Below are positions 15,008-24,417 of a DNA stretch of 64,000 nucleotides, piece by piece (within the stretch, counting starts at the first letter, position 1; every line of letters starts with the position of its first letter). Source of the DNA: an uncultured Bacteroidales bacterium (GTDB lineage: Bacteria > Bacteroidota > Bacteroidia > Bacteroidales > Muribaculaceae). A program made the position numbers and the translations under genes. Location: contig CANPDU010000005.1 of assembly GCA_947573135.1 (NCBI GenBank), positions 42,809 through 106,808 on the forward strand. The letters are read 5' to 3'. The notes under the pieces were generated by a model. The model was not told the origin of the DNA. It saw nothing but the letters and a program-made list of their open reading frames with translations, and made no database searches.

Positions 15008-18000
15008 TTATATTTCCGGATGCTCGTGCGGTAAAAAATCACGCTTTCCTTTGTTCTCGGGTTCGTTCAACATCTTTCTCAATTGATCCAAAATTGGCGG
15101 CACAGTCTGAAATTCCAGATCATTAATTTTGACATCAGGATTATCTATTATTTTTTGTCTGATTTCTTCAACGATGCGGTTAAAATCCTCTAATGGGATT
15201 TTGTAAGGGCTATCGGCATCTTTATTCACATTATCTAATTCTTTAGATGCTTTCTCTAATTTATCAGCGACCCTTTCGGTATATTTGCCATGCTTAGCAT
15301 GTCTGCCAGTACCCGTCGTTTTTGAAAATTTTTCCACAGGGATCTTATTGCCTTTCCCGTCAAGTTTAAAGCCTTGCCGGATAGCATCCTGCAATAGTTG
15401 ATTCTTACCACTTAATGAACGAGGAATAATATGATGATTTTCAATTGGATTTGGCCCCTTAGGAGCAACACGTGGAATGACAGGTTTTGATGCGGATAGC
15501 AGAAGTGGATTGTTCATACCTAACAGCGGAGGAGGTAAAACAAATACTTGTTTTCCGTCGGGATCTATATTGTTAATCGGGTCTCCGCCGCAGTAGGAAT
15601 ATGGGGAGATGGGATAGAATTTTTCGGCGAGCGGGTCGGGGGTCGACCAGCTGCCGTAGGGGGTGAGGATGCGGGCGCCGAAGTCGTAGGCGTTGCGGCC
15701 GCCGGCATGCTCGCGTTCCTTGCCGCCGAAGAGGTAGCGCTGCCCGCTCGGCTCTACCGTCGGCTCGCCGTAGGGATAACAGGTCGTTTCCTGCACTACA
15801 TTACCCCTATTGTCAGCCACGACGGCATTGTTGCCCTGCCAGTCGGTAAGATAGTACATCGTGCCGCCCTGAGGATCGAAGTAGCCCCCGGCGAATGCCG
15901 AGTATTCGAGTTTGCCGTCGCGGAACACATGCGGACCGACATACGACCGCCGCGACTGCAGCTTATACTCGCTGTCGGGATATACGGTCTCGGGCGTCGT
16001 GAGCATGGCTTCGGGAACCTGCGAGTACTCCACCGAGAGCTTGCCGCCGAGTCCGTCATAGGTGATATGCTGCCGCTGCCCGCCCGTCAGGTAGACGTCG
16101 GCAGGCTGATTGAGACGGTTGTATTTTATCTGAAGAATGCCGCGCGAGGGATCGGCCGTGAGGTTGCCGTTGGTGTCGTATGTAAAGCCTGTGACCGTGC
16201 CCGAGGCGCTCACGCCCGTGCGCCCCTCATAATCGGCGCCCTCGCTGTCGGCCTCCATTTTGGTGAGCCGGTTGTAGGTGTAGGTCATCGTCAGGTCGCT
16301 CTGAACTCCGTAGACGTTCTTACCGCCTACGATGTCGACGATGCCGCGCCGCATCATCGTTTTGATATTGGCGTTGCGGTCGTAGGTGTATTCGGTCGAG
16401 AAGTCGGGCGCATCCTTAAGGCTTATGGGTCCCGAGCTTCCTGATGTCGAGGCCGACAGCCGGCCGTGGCTGTCGTAGCTGTAAGCGGTGTGGCGGCCGT
16501 CGCGTGTGCGCCCCGATATCTTGCCGTCGTAGCGCGCCGTGCTGCCGCTGCCGCTTTCGGCGTAGTGGAGCTTCTCGTTGAAAATGGTCGCCGTGTAGGT
16601 CGGTGTCAGCGATGAGGCGCGCTGCGCGCCGCCCGTCTCGCCGAGCTGTATCACCGGCGGCAGTCCTGACCGCACGACCGTAGCCGACGACGAGGTGAGC
16701 CATCCGTTGGCGTTATAGCCGAATGTCCGCGTGATACGCCCTGAAAGCAGTGTTTCGGATATGCGGCCGGCATCGTCGTAGGTGTACTCAAAGCGCGCCG
16801 TGTCGGCTCCCTGTCTCACCGTGACATCACGGAGATGGCCCGACGAGTAATAGCGCCGGGTGATGCGCTGCTCGGGCGCCGACAGGCCGTATTCGGTCAC
16901 AAAACGTTCCTCGACGGGCTTGCCCTCGTAGTCGTAGCGCGTGAAACGGCAGTTTTCGGGGAAATCGATATATGATCCGCGGGCCACGCGCACCTCGCGG
17001 CCGAGGTTATCGTAGTGGGTGACGGTCAGCCGCTTTTCGGCGAGAACGGCCGTCAGCAGCCCTTTTGCATCTGTCCGCGGCGTCGGGAAGCCTGCCGGGG
17101 GTGTGTATGACGCCCATCCGCTCTCGACGGAAGACACAGACGCGTAGTCGTCATAATAACGGGCTTCGGCGAGTTCGGTGAGGTTGAAATTCGTCGGCGC
17201 GCCGATAATGATGTAACCTCCGGTGGCATCGGTGACCGGCCGCGATGACGGCGCTGCCGTCATATACAGCGTCTGCATGTTCCCGACAGTCTGCTCTGTC
17301 GCTGAAGCCAGAGACTGAACCACTTCGCGGCCCAGTCGGTCATAGAAATGGAACAGCCAGCGGCCTTGAGCGCGCAGATTGCCGTCCTGCTCAGCGAAAA
17401 GGCGCCCGCCGATGTCGTAGCGGCAGAGCGTCGGCTCTCCGCCGGGCAGCGACTTTGACACGCATCTGCCGCGGGCGTCATACTCATAGCTGAACGTCGC
17501 TTTAACAGGAACAGTACGCGAGGTCTGAAGCGGCTGTATCACGTTTGTCAGATCGCCGAAGTCGTTGTAGACATAGCGTGTGTCGTTCCAGTCGCCGGCG
17601 CAGCCTTCGCGTGTCATGACCGTCAGACCCCGGCGGTCGGTGAAGGTCATCGTCACGTGGCCTTCCTCGTCGGTGATCTCCTCGACGGTCAGAGTGCCGG
17701 CCGGATAGTTTGTCGCGCCACGGACCTGAGTGGCGCTGTAGGGCTTATAGTTGTAGCAAGAATAATTGCCCGATACGGTGTTGACGAGACGCCGCACGGT
17801 CACCCGGCGGTCGGCGTCGTGCCATTCCTTGCCGGCTTTACGCGATCCGGCGGTGACGGCAAGGGGCGACGCTTCGTAGTAGGTGGTCGAATATGCGTAT
17901 GATGTGCCGTAAAGACTGCGGGCGGCAGTCGAGATCTCAGACGCCGAAGGGTGTCTGCCGTTGACATGGACGGGCGACCACGAGCGGTAAGGCCTGTCCA

Positions 18001-21000
18001 TGGCGTCGTACTGCGTCAGAGCGGCATAATAGCCGCCGTCCTTTATGGTCAGGGGCGGTGTAAAGCGCGCGGCTGAGATACCGCCTCCGAAATCTGACAC
18101 GAAAGCCTCATTCGGGTTCGGAGCGACGGTCAGTCGCGACGACTCGCGGCCGAGGCCGTCGTAATTGATTATTTCGCGTATGGACGCCGAGGTACCCGTC
18201 GCCGACTTGAACACGCCCGATGTCATATAGTTATGGCCGTCATCCTGCACGTGATAGCTGTAGCCCTCGACCGGACCGTGGCCGTCGATCGCCGTCCTGA
18301 TCAGGCGCCCGGCCGAGTCGTAGCCGTAGGTCGTCGTCAGCCCGTCGGGGCGACGCAGCGACGCCATGCCGACAAGAGGTTTCCACAATACCTTGGTCAC
18401 ATGCCATCCGGCCGGCAGAGCCGGTGTTACCAGCTCGGCTGAACCGTTGGTGAAATTGGGCGAGGAACTGTATGCTGCCGCCTGTGCATACCTGACGCCG
18501 TCGATGCGGTAGACGGGATAAAGGCCGCCGTAGCCCCACAGATATGTTGTCACGACGCTGTCCTCGCCGCGGTACTGGCGTATGTTGCCGAAACTGTCGT
18601 AGTCGTATTCGCCGGCGAGCCATTCCGTAGCTGCGCCGCGTCTGAGCCATGTTTTCTCCGGACGGTAGACGCGGTTGCCGTAATGCTTCATCTGGTGACG
18701 GACGGTAGTGACGGCGTCGCCGAACGTGCGGCGTGTCTGTATCGGAACGGAAACGATATTGGCGCTGACCATCGACCGTTCGACGGATGTGCCTGAGGCC
18801 GAGGGATAGGTGAGGTCTATGCGTTCTCCGCGGCTGTCGCCGGGAACTGTGGTCACGACCGAGGTTATGATCGAGGTGCCCGGTTTGTATTCGTAAGTCT
18901 CTGTCTGCGAGAAATCACCGTTCTCGAGATGCCGTGTCACCGTCTTCGACTTCAGCCGCTCGGATTGAAGATAGATAGTATAGGGTTCGACCCGGTAAGG
19001 GCTGCTGCCGTTATAAAGTTCCGGAGAATAAACCTCACACAGATCAATCTGTAACGCTTCGGTATCTGTACCACCGAAAGATCCGGTGTGTTGGAACAAC
19101 CAGCGCAGATAATGACCGTTTAAGAAATCTGGCGCTTCGAGCGAATTTGTGAGCGTCTGTATAAGATAGCGCGATATATGTGTATTGACAATTTGGCCAT
19201 TCTGAACGCCTGATAACTGAATGATTTTTTCATAGGAGCATATTTCGTCCGCCACGGGACGATATGTGCCGGAAGAATCGGTCTTATATGTTTTAGTTCT
19301 GATAAGCTGAGCTCCTTTGCTGAACACATTGTTCATCTGTACCGGATGGGAATACCCCCACTCCCGGTATTCGGAGTCGGACGGCAGTGTACGGTTGAAA
19401 CTGTACTCTGTCTTGCCTTCGGGATAGGTTTCGTTGACACGCCTGTACCATATAGCATCCTCACCCGTGCGGTTGGTCATGTAATTGGAACTATAACCGA
19501 CATTGACCATCCTGTAAAAATAGCACTGGGTTTCAAATGTTCCCGGGTTCATCAGGCCGATGCCTTTTGTAACAGAGATAAAACTTGCGGCCGACGGAAC
19601 AGATACAACCTGAACGGAATCATATGAATACCGGCGGATATGAGGGGATCTGTCATTTTCACCGGCATATGTGGCAATGCTTTTTATCCTAAGACCGCCG
19701 CCAGAGTCAAGTTCGGGATCATATTCGTCTTTAATATTGCCTGACGAGGGCAGCTTCGTCTTAGGAAAACGATGAGGCTCATAATCAAACTCACTGTAGC
19801 CTCCTGTCGGATATGTGATTCTTTTAATCAGTCCGGCCTTCATCTTCTCCGCGTCTACAGAGCGGTCTGCGTCTCCGATACTCTCATAATAGCTGTAGCC
19901 GTTACGTTGTTGCTGTGACTTTATGGAAAGGGCGGGAGTTAGAGAAGTGTTATTTTTTCCATTGTAATATCCCCACCAGTCCGTACTAAGTCCGGCGCGT
20001 TCGGTTGCGGACCAAATTTCATTGTAGGCGAAGCTATAGACATTGTCCTCATTGATAGAAACGGATTGGAGCAATTTCTTTTGCGAACCGTCTGACCCGT
20101 ATTTCAAAATGACATGATTTACAAGTTCGCTTTTATTATTATAGACTGATATTTCTGAAAGAAATTTTTCAGTATATCGGAAGCTGATAGAGCCCCCCGG
20201 GAATGTAACGTTTTTTAAATGTAACCTTGCTCTATATGCTCCGTTATTTACAAATTGCACGTCTGACGAGGGGCTGATCCACCCGACTGAAGGATCGTAA
20301 AATTTATTGTAGGCATCTCCGGGCGAATAAGAATCCTTGCCGGTTTTCCCTCCAAGTATACTTATGCGATCATGCGTGAAAGACTCCCAGTCAGTTTCAA
20401 TGGTACGTCCTGACGGAAGCTTAATCGTTTTGAGAGCCCAAGCCGTATGATAAGGTGTTGTACTATATTCTTCGTCAGGTGAATAATCCTCGAATTTATC
20501 TTTGAAAGTATAGACAATACCTGTTGCATCTGTGGCTGTTATAACTCCAAGCCCGGCAGTTCCGGTAATCTTTATCTCGTTGTCACTGCCGCCACCTATA
20601 AAATCCCATCCGCTGCCGTTATTGACGATTATTCTTGTGTATACACCTGATGGGAGCGATATCATAAATATGTCCTTCTCAGGGTCATACCTGTTTTCAG
20701 TATAGTCTAATGTTCCGCCGGAAGGTGTGTTGTCATTGCACATTGCCGAGAATGTCATTTCGGGAGAGAGAGCCAGGTCTCCCGGAACGTCACCTTTATA
20801 TTCAAATCTTTCATCACAGCGTCCCCGGACTGTGCGAGTGACCTTTAACGCCGGCGTAAGACTCCATCCATAGCCGCACGGATAAGGATCGTCTGTAGGC
20901 TTGATGCCCGAGGTGTGATAATTGAGGGTGAACGGTATTTGCAGTCCCTCGACATCGATCGTATAGAGCGGTATCGAGAGGTTGACAGCGCCAGTGGCCA

Positions 21001-21169
21001 GTGCCGGCTGGGGACTCTGATAGCGGATCTGCTGCGCGCTCGACGGGGTCGGCGGAATGATCTCGTTGGTCTGCGGCGATATCATCAGCCCTGACGAACC
21101 TTGCGCCTGCGCCGACAGCACAGACAGCACAAATGCGAGCAACAGCGATATTATATTGTAGTTTTTCAT
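15008..21169 (-). CDS. Rhs/YD-repeat polymorphic toxin with C-terminal HNH/AHH-like nuclease
   Basis: A 2053-residue secreted protein. An N-terminal signal peptide (MKNYNIISLLLAFVLSVLSAQAQ) leads to a Bacteroidota-type beta-rich domain (ALATGAVNLSIPLYTI, CGYGWSLTPALKVTR), then many YD/RHS repeats (for example YGYDSAGRLIR, YEYDARGRCVS, YSYDSHGRLSAS) that form the shell enclosing the toxin. The core ends with YDFGARILTPYGSWSTPDPL...SPYSYCGGDPINNIDPDGK near residue 1873. The last 180 residues are a different, AT-rich module with ENHHIIPRSLSG and GRHAKHGKYT, the His-His pattern of AHH/HNH nucleases. The stop is followed by putative immunity genes, and the start lies 2 bp from a secreted partner. 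A role in contact-dependent antagonism is known for the family and inferred here. Confidence 0.9.
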   Translation of the reverse strand: MKNYNIISLLLAFVLSVLSAQAQGSSGLMISPQTNEIIPPTPSSAQQIRYQSPQPALATGAVNLSIPLYTIDVEGLQIPFTLNYHTSGIKPTDDPYPCGYGWSLTPALKVTRTVRGRCDERFEYKGDVPGDLALSPEMTFSAMCNDNTPSGGTLDYTENRYDPEKDIFMISLPSGVYTRIIVNNGSGWDFIGGGSDNEIKITGTAGLGVITATDATGIVYTFKDKFEDYSPDEEYSTTPYHTAWALKTIKLPSGRTIETDWESFTHDRISILGGKTGKDSYSPGDAYNKFYDPSVGWISPSSDVQFVNNGAYRARLHLKNVTFPGGSISFRYTEKFLSEISVYNNKSELVNHVILKYGSDGSQKKLLQSVSINEDNVYSFAYNEIWSATERAGLSTDWWGYYNGKNNTSLTPALSIKSQQQRNGYSYYESIGDADRSVDAEKMKAGLIKRITYPTGGYSEFDYEPHRFPKTKLPSSGNIKDEYDPELDSGGGLRIKSIATYAGENDRSPHIRRYSYDSVQVVSVPSAASFISVTKGIGLMNPGTFETQCYFYRMVNVGYSSNYMTNRTGEDAIWYRRVNETYPEGKTEYSFNRTLPSDSEYREWGYSHPVQMNNVFSKGAQLIRTKTYKTDSSGTYRPVADEICSYEKIIQLSGVQNGQIVNTHISRYLIQTLTNSLEAPDFLNGHYLRWLFQHTGSFGGTDTEALQIDLCEVYSPELYNGSSPYRVEPYTIYLQSERLKSKTVTRHLENGDFSQTETYEYKPGTSIITSVVTTVPGDSRGERIDLTYPSASGTSVERSMVSANIVSVPIQTRRTFGDAVTTVRHQMKHYGNRVYRPEKTWLRRGAATEWLAGEYDYDSFGNIRQYRGEDSVVTTYLWGYGGLYPVYRIDGVRYAQAAAYSSSPNFTNGSAELVTPALPAGWHVTKVLWKPLVGMASLRRPDGLTTTYGYDSAGRLIRTAIDGHGPVEGYSYHVQDDGHNYMTSGVFKSATGTSASIREIINYDGLGRESSRLTVAPNPNEAFVSDFGGGISAARFTPPLTIKDGGYYAALTQYDAMDRPYRSWSPVHVNGRHPSASEISTAARSLYGTSYAYSTTYYEASPLAVTAGSRKAGKEWHDADRRVTVRRLVNTVSGNYSCYNYKPYSATQVRGATNYPAGTLTVEEITDEEGHVTMTFTDRRGLTVMTREGCAGDWNDTRYVYNDFGDLTNVIQPLQTSRTVPVKATFSYEYDARGRCVSKSLPGGEPTLCRYDIGGRLFAEQDGNLRAQGRWLFHFYDRLGREVVQSLASATEQTVGNMQTLYMTAAPSSRPVTDATGGYIIIGAPTNFNLTELAEARYYDDYASVSSVESGWASYTPPAGFPTPRTDAKGLLTAVLAEKRLTVTHYDNLGREVRVARGSYIDFPENCRFTRYDYEGKPVEERFVTEYGLSAPEQRITRRYYSSGHLRDVTVRQGADTARFEYTYDDAGRISETLLSGRITRTFGYNANGWLTSSSATVVRSGLPPVIQLGETGGAQRASSLTPTYTATIFNEKLHYAESGSGSTARYDGKISGRTRDGRHTAYSYDSHGRLSASTSGSSGPISLKDAPDFSTEYTYDRNANIKTMMRRGIVDIVGGKNVYGVQSDLTMTYTYNRLTKMEADSEGADYEGRTGVSASGTVTGFTYDTNGNLTADPSRGILQIKYNRLNQPADVYLTGGQRQHITYDGLGGKLSVEYSQVPEAMLTTPETVYPDSEYKLQSRRSYVGPHVFRDGKLEYSAFAGGYFDPQGGTMYYLTDWQGNNAVVADNRGNVVQETTCYPYGEPTVEPSGQRYLFGGKEREHAGGRNAYDFGARILTPYGSWSTPDPLAEKFYPISPYSYCGGDPINNIDPDGKQVFVLPPPLLGMNNPLLLSASKPVIPRVAPKGPNPIENHHIIPRSLSGKNQLLQDAIRQGFKLDGKGNKIPVEKFSKTTGTGRHAKHGKYTERVADKLEKASKELDNVNKDADSPYKIPLEDFNRIVEEIRQKIIDNPDVKINDLEFQTVPPILDQLRKMLNEPENKGKRDFLPHEHPEI
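15571..15941 (-). repeat. Direct repeat of Rhs core DNA (copy in the full rhs gene)
   Basis: Partner of 13008-13378, covering the last part of the Rhs core up to the DPDG junction. Coding-sense downstream of it, the two loci diverge completely into a nuclease tip here and an amidase tip there. Confidence 0.9.
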
Positions 21170-21171
21170 AG

Positions 21172-22215
21172 TCAGCGGATTATAATAATTTCTTTTTTAG
21201 GTTGAACCGGAAAGCCCGCCACCCCAATGGCCGCGATATACTGTCCGGAGCGCAATGATGAGCAATCAAGCGAAATTTCATCGGCTGACCCGCTTGATTC
21301 TGCTGACTTGTGAAGATAAAGGCGACCGGCGGCATCCATGATGTCAAGAGAAATATTAAGCCCGGAAACAGGCATTTCTATACTGACAGTCACGTTTCTG
21401 CCGTCATATTTGAGATCCGCTCCGTCAAGGGCGCCGCTGACAGCTTCAGGATCAACAGAATTATGATCGAATGGCTCATCGCCTGATTTTTCGCTTCTGT
21501 CACATGCTCCTCTGTCGGGAAGATATGCCGAAGACGAAAGCGGAGCAGTATCGGCTGCAATAGTTCCCGAAGCATAAACCGATCTCTGAACGGCAAGCGG
21601 AAGCAGCGATGAGGCTCCGTCACTGTCGTACCACCGATAAGTTTCTGTAGTTAAATATGTTTCAGCTGCAACACTGTCATCGGGGAATGTCGCGGCTGTG
21701 TACCGGCGCTCCCGCGTTACAGTCACATTACGGATCGTATCCCCCGGTGTCATTATGAGTGTCCCGACGCACGGAGCACTCATAAATTCAAGTGTGCCGT
21801 TCTCTTTGATTGCAAAACGTTTGCCGCCGCCGGTGCCCGACGCATCAAACTTATATCCGCCGTTTCCGGCGCCGGATCGTAAAGGCAAAGACGCAACATA
21901 TACCGGGTTACTTGCTGTGATTGTCGTAAGACGGTCCTCTTCACCTAGATACAATATTGAATCACCGCTTATGCCGTACCAGTACCGACGTCCTCCGATT
22001 GTCTCGGCCATTAAAGAATCGCCATAAACAGATATCAGAGTCCGCGCTTTGTCGTCAGACATCCATTGCTGCGAAAAATCCCATGTCCGCGCCTGCAGAA
22101 TGTCCCCTTTGAGAGGAGATAACTCAATTGGCATCGCAATTTCCTTCGTCATCGCCGGCAACGCGATTAAAAAAGAAAAAGCGAACATACACAAAGCTAT
22201 TCTGAGTCGATTCAT
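21172..22215 (-). CDS. Secreted partner protein encoded directly before rhs, T9SS-like C-terminus
   Basis: 347 residues with a signal peptide (MNRLRIALCMFAFSFLIALPAMT) and a C-terminal, roughly 80-residue beta domain (LNISLDIMDAAGRLYLHKS...LRSGQYIAAIGVAGF) that resembles T9SS sorting or por-secretion domains. The central part is Ser, Thr and Gly rich, with no recognised catalytic motif. Its stop codon is 2 bp from the rhs start, so the two are almost certainly one transcript. It may be a delivery, anchoring or chaperone partner of the Rhs protein. That role is inferred solely from the tight coupling. Confidence 0.75.
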   Translation of the reverse strand: MNRLRIALCMFAFSFLIALPAMTKEIAMPIELSPLKGDILQARTWDFSQQWMSDDKARTLISVYGDSLMAETIGGRRYWYGISGDSILYLGEEDRLTTITASNPVYVASLPLRSGAGNGGYKFDASGTGGGKRFAIKENGTLEFMSAPCVGTLIMTPGDTIRNVTVTRERRYTAATFPDDSVAAETYLTTETYRWYDSDGASSLLPLAVQRSVYASGTIAADTAPLSSSAYLPDRGACDRSEKSGDEPFDHNSVDPEAVSGALDGADLKYDGRNVTVSIEMPVSGLNISLDIMDAAGRLYLHKSAESSGSADEISLDCSSLRSGQYIAAIGVAGFPVQPKKEIIIIR

Positions 22216-22245
22216 GGCGATAGCGGATTAGATTGTCAGTTTTCG

Positions 22246-22253
22246 CAAAGATA
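22246..22253 (-). promoter_or_regulatory. -7 box for the Rhs operon
   Basis: Minus-strand TATCTTTG exactly matches TAnnTTTG and lies about 31 bp upstream of the secreted-partner start at 22215. It is the only good promoter match before the rhs genes. The expected -33 position holds no TTTG. Confidence 0.55.
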
Positions 22254-22433
22254 ATGATTCTTTTTAATAATGGAGATAAAAACTGCAGCTAAATTTTTTT
22301 CAAAAAATTGAATGCGACGAATTTGGCTGTAACTTGCTTGTAAACAGTAAGGTAAATCGAAAATATAGCATGAACCGATGTGTTAAACCGACCGTCTCGC
22401 CTAAAATGCTAAAAATCCGCTTCATCCTTGCTG

Positions 22434-22441
22434 TAACTTTG
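22434..22441 (+). promoter_or_regulatory. -7 box before the 22483 reading frame
   Basis: TAACTTTG matches the -7 consensus, 41 bp before ATG 22483. With the divergent box at 22246 it makes this 267-bp gap a two-way promoter region. Confidence 0.5.
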
Positions 22442-22482
22442 CAGGCAAAAATATGATTATTCACTTTTGAAACCATCAACCT

Positions 22483-23049
22483 ATGAGAATTCATCGCAAA
22501 TCTCCTTTTTCGGCCAACTTTACTCGCCGCTGTCTGATCGATCTGCCTTCGGTCGGGGCTGCCGCTTCGCTTCCCTGCACCATGCGACTTGCCGCCAAAG
22601 ACATCATCGAGGAAAATAAGTACAATCCTGATGAAAATTATCTCCCCATGCTTTGCCGTGTCCGGCTGTATGACCGCAACGACAAGCTGATCTACACTTC
22701 GCGCCGCTACGCTGTGGGCGGCGAGTTCCCTCAGGTCTTCTTAGAACTGGGATATTATTACCGTTATGTCGCCACATGCCGGCTCTGGACTCTTGAAGTC
22801 GACACTGACAGGATTGTGCCTTTCAGGCTGCGCAGCCGTGCCGTCCGCGCCGAGGTTGTAGCCTGTCCCGACGTGCCCCGCGACTACCGTCCGCGCGAGC
22901 GCGTGATTAAGACGATCACTCTTACTCCGTGGGCGACGCGGCTGTTGCTGCCCGTCGATCCGTCGAAAGATAAAAAATCAAAACGCACTGACAGTCCGTG
23001 GGGTCGCCGTTTGCGCCTCTCCCGAAAAAATTGTAAATTCGCCCTTGCT
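22483..23049 (+). CDS. Protein of unknown function, in frame with and open into tilS
   Basis: 189 codons from MRIHRKSPFSANFTRRCLID up to the TilS methionine, without a stop between. It is basic, Arg-rich and beta-strand-like (YLPMLCRVRLYDRNDKLIYT, FPQVFLELGYYYRYVATCRLW, IVPFRLRSR). No signal peptide, membrane segment or recognised family. The last 20 or so residues before tilS look like translated intergenic DNA (TGTAAATTCGCCC resembles a -7 box). It may therefore be an independent gene whose stop codon has been lost, or a true N-terminal extension of TilS. Confidence 0.5.
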
Positions 23050-24417
23050 ATGAAACGTAAGTACGACAAATCGACTCTTACTGACGCTGTTGCCGATGCC
23101 ATCAGGCGACATTCGCTGCTCGACCGCGGCGACAGGGTCATCGTGGCTCTCAGCGGCGGGGCCGATTCTGTCGCGTTGCTGTCGGTGCTCACCGGTCTGG
23201 GCTATGACTGCGTGGCCGCTCATTGCAATTTCCATCTCCGCGGCGACGAGTCGCAGCGCGACATGCGCCATGTCGAGGATCTCTGCCGCCGGCTCGGTGT
23301 CGATCTTATTGTAAAGGACTTCGATGTCGCTGCGCGACAGGCCGCTACGGGCGAGTCTGTCGAGATGGCATGCCGTTCGCTCCGCTATGAGTGGTTCGAC
23401 TCTCTTGTCGCCTCTGAACATGCCCGAGCGGTCGCTGTCGGCCATCACTGTGAGGACAGTGTCGAGACTATTCTGCTCAACATGATGCGCGGCACCGGTA
23501 TCGACGGTCTGCTCGGCATACGCTACAAGCGTGACTGTATCATCAGGCCCATGCTTGCATGTTCGCGTGAGAAGATCGAGGAGTATCTTGCGGCGCATGA
23601 TCTGACCTATGTCACCGATTCCTCCAATCTTTCAGACGACTATCAGCGCAATTTCGTGCGCAACCGTGTCCTGCCTTTGCTGTTGAAACGCTTTCCCGGA
23701 GCGGTCAGAGCCATACTTGCCACTGCCGCCAATCTTCAGTCGGTCGCAAACATCTATCACAAGGCCATTGCCGCATACCGTGACCGTTATCTCGACCGCG
23801 AGGGGCATATAGATATCGCCGGACTCGTTGCCGAAGCCGGTGACGACGCTCCCGCCGTGCTACGCGAATTTCTGAAGGACATTGGCATCTCTTTCACGCA
23901 GTGTCGCGACATTGTGGCCTCGGCCGGAAAGTCTGGACTGCGTTTCGAAGCCGATGACGGCATAGTCGTCGAACTTGACCGCGGTGTGCTGACCGTGAGC
24001 CGTCCTGAAGTCCTGCGGCGCGACGACGTATATCCCGTAAGACTCGACCGCGACATTCTGCAACCGGTCGATCTCCGTGTCAGTCGCCATGATATTGCCG
24101 AATTCCGACCCGTGCGAGATCCTGACACCATCTATCTCGACGCCTCGGCCCTCGACGATGACCGACTCTGGACACTGCGGCGCTGGCGTCTCGGCGACCG
24201 CATCCGCCCGTTCGGCATGAAGGGTAGTCGTCTCGTCAGCGATCTCTTTGCCGAAGCTCACTATTCTGCCGCCGACAAACGCAATGCCTGGCTGCTCACA
24301 TGCGGTGACGAAGTCGTATGGGTTGTCGGGCTGAGGGCTTCAGCTCTCTATCCGGTGACTCCCGAAACCCGTGATTTTATTAAAATTAATTACAAACATA
24401 AAAATACATTTCAGACC
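23050..24417 (+). CDS. tilS: tRNA(Ile)-lysidine synthetase
   Basis: Modifies C34 of the CAU-anticodon tRNA-Ile to lysidine with ATP and lysine, an essential decoding step. The start is MKRKYDKSTLTDAV at 23050. The PP-loop ALSGGADSVALL (about residues 33-44), HCNFHLRGDES, GHHCEDSVETILLNMMRGTGIDGL and RPML follow, then a C-terminal TilS domain with WRLGDRIRPFGMKGSRLVSDLFAEA and VVWVVGLRAS. About 446 residues would be a normal length. The frame then runs through AATTACAAACATAAAAAT without a stop into the glycosidase. A single-base change (for example TAA to TAC) could have removed the stop, as could an assembly error. Confidence 0.9.

Noticed and set aside
15548-16444. 298-aa plus-strand ORF inside rhs
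   Set aside because: Antisense shadow of the GC-rich Rhs core; its apparent partner at 13144-13437 is the same shadow in the core repeat.
22483-23049. N-terminal domain of a genuine TilS fusion
   Set aside because: Not excluded, but the sequence before 23050 looks like translated noncoding DNA and TilS is complete from its own methionine; kept as a separate low-confidence gene.
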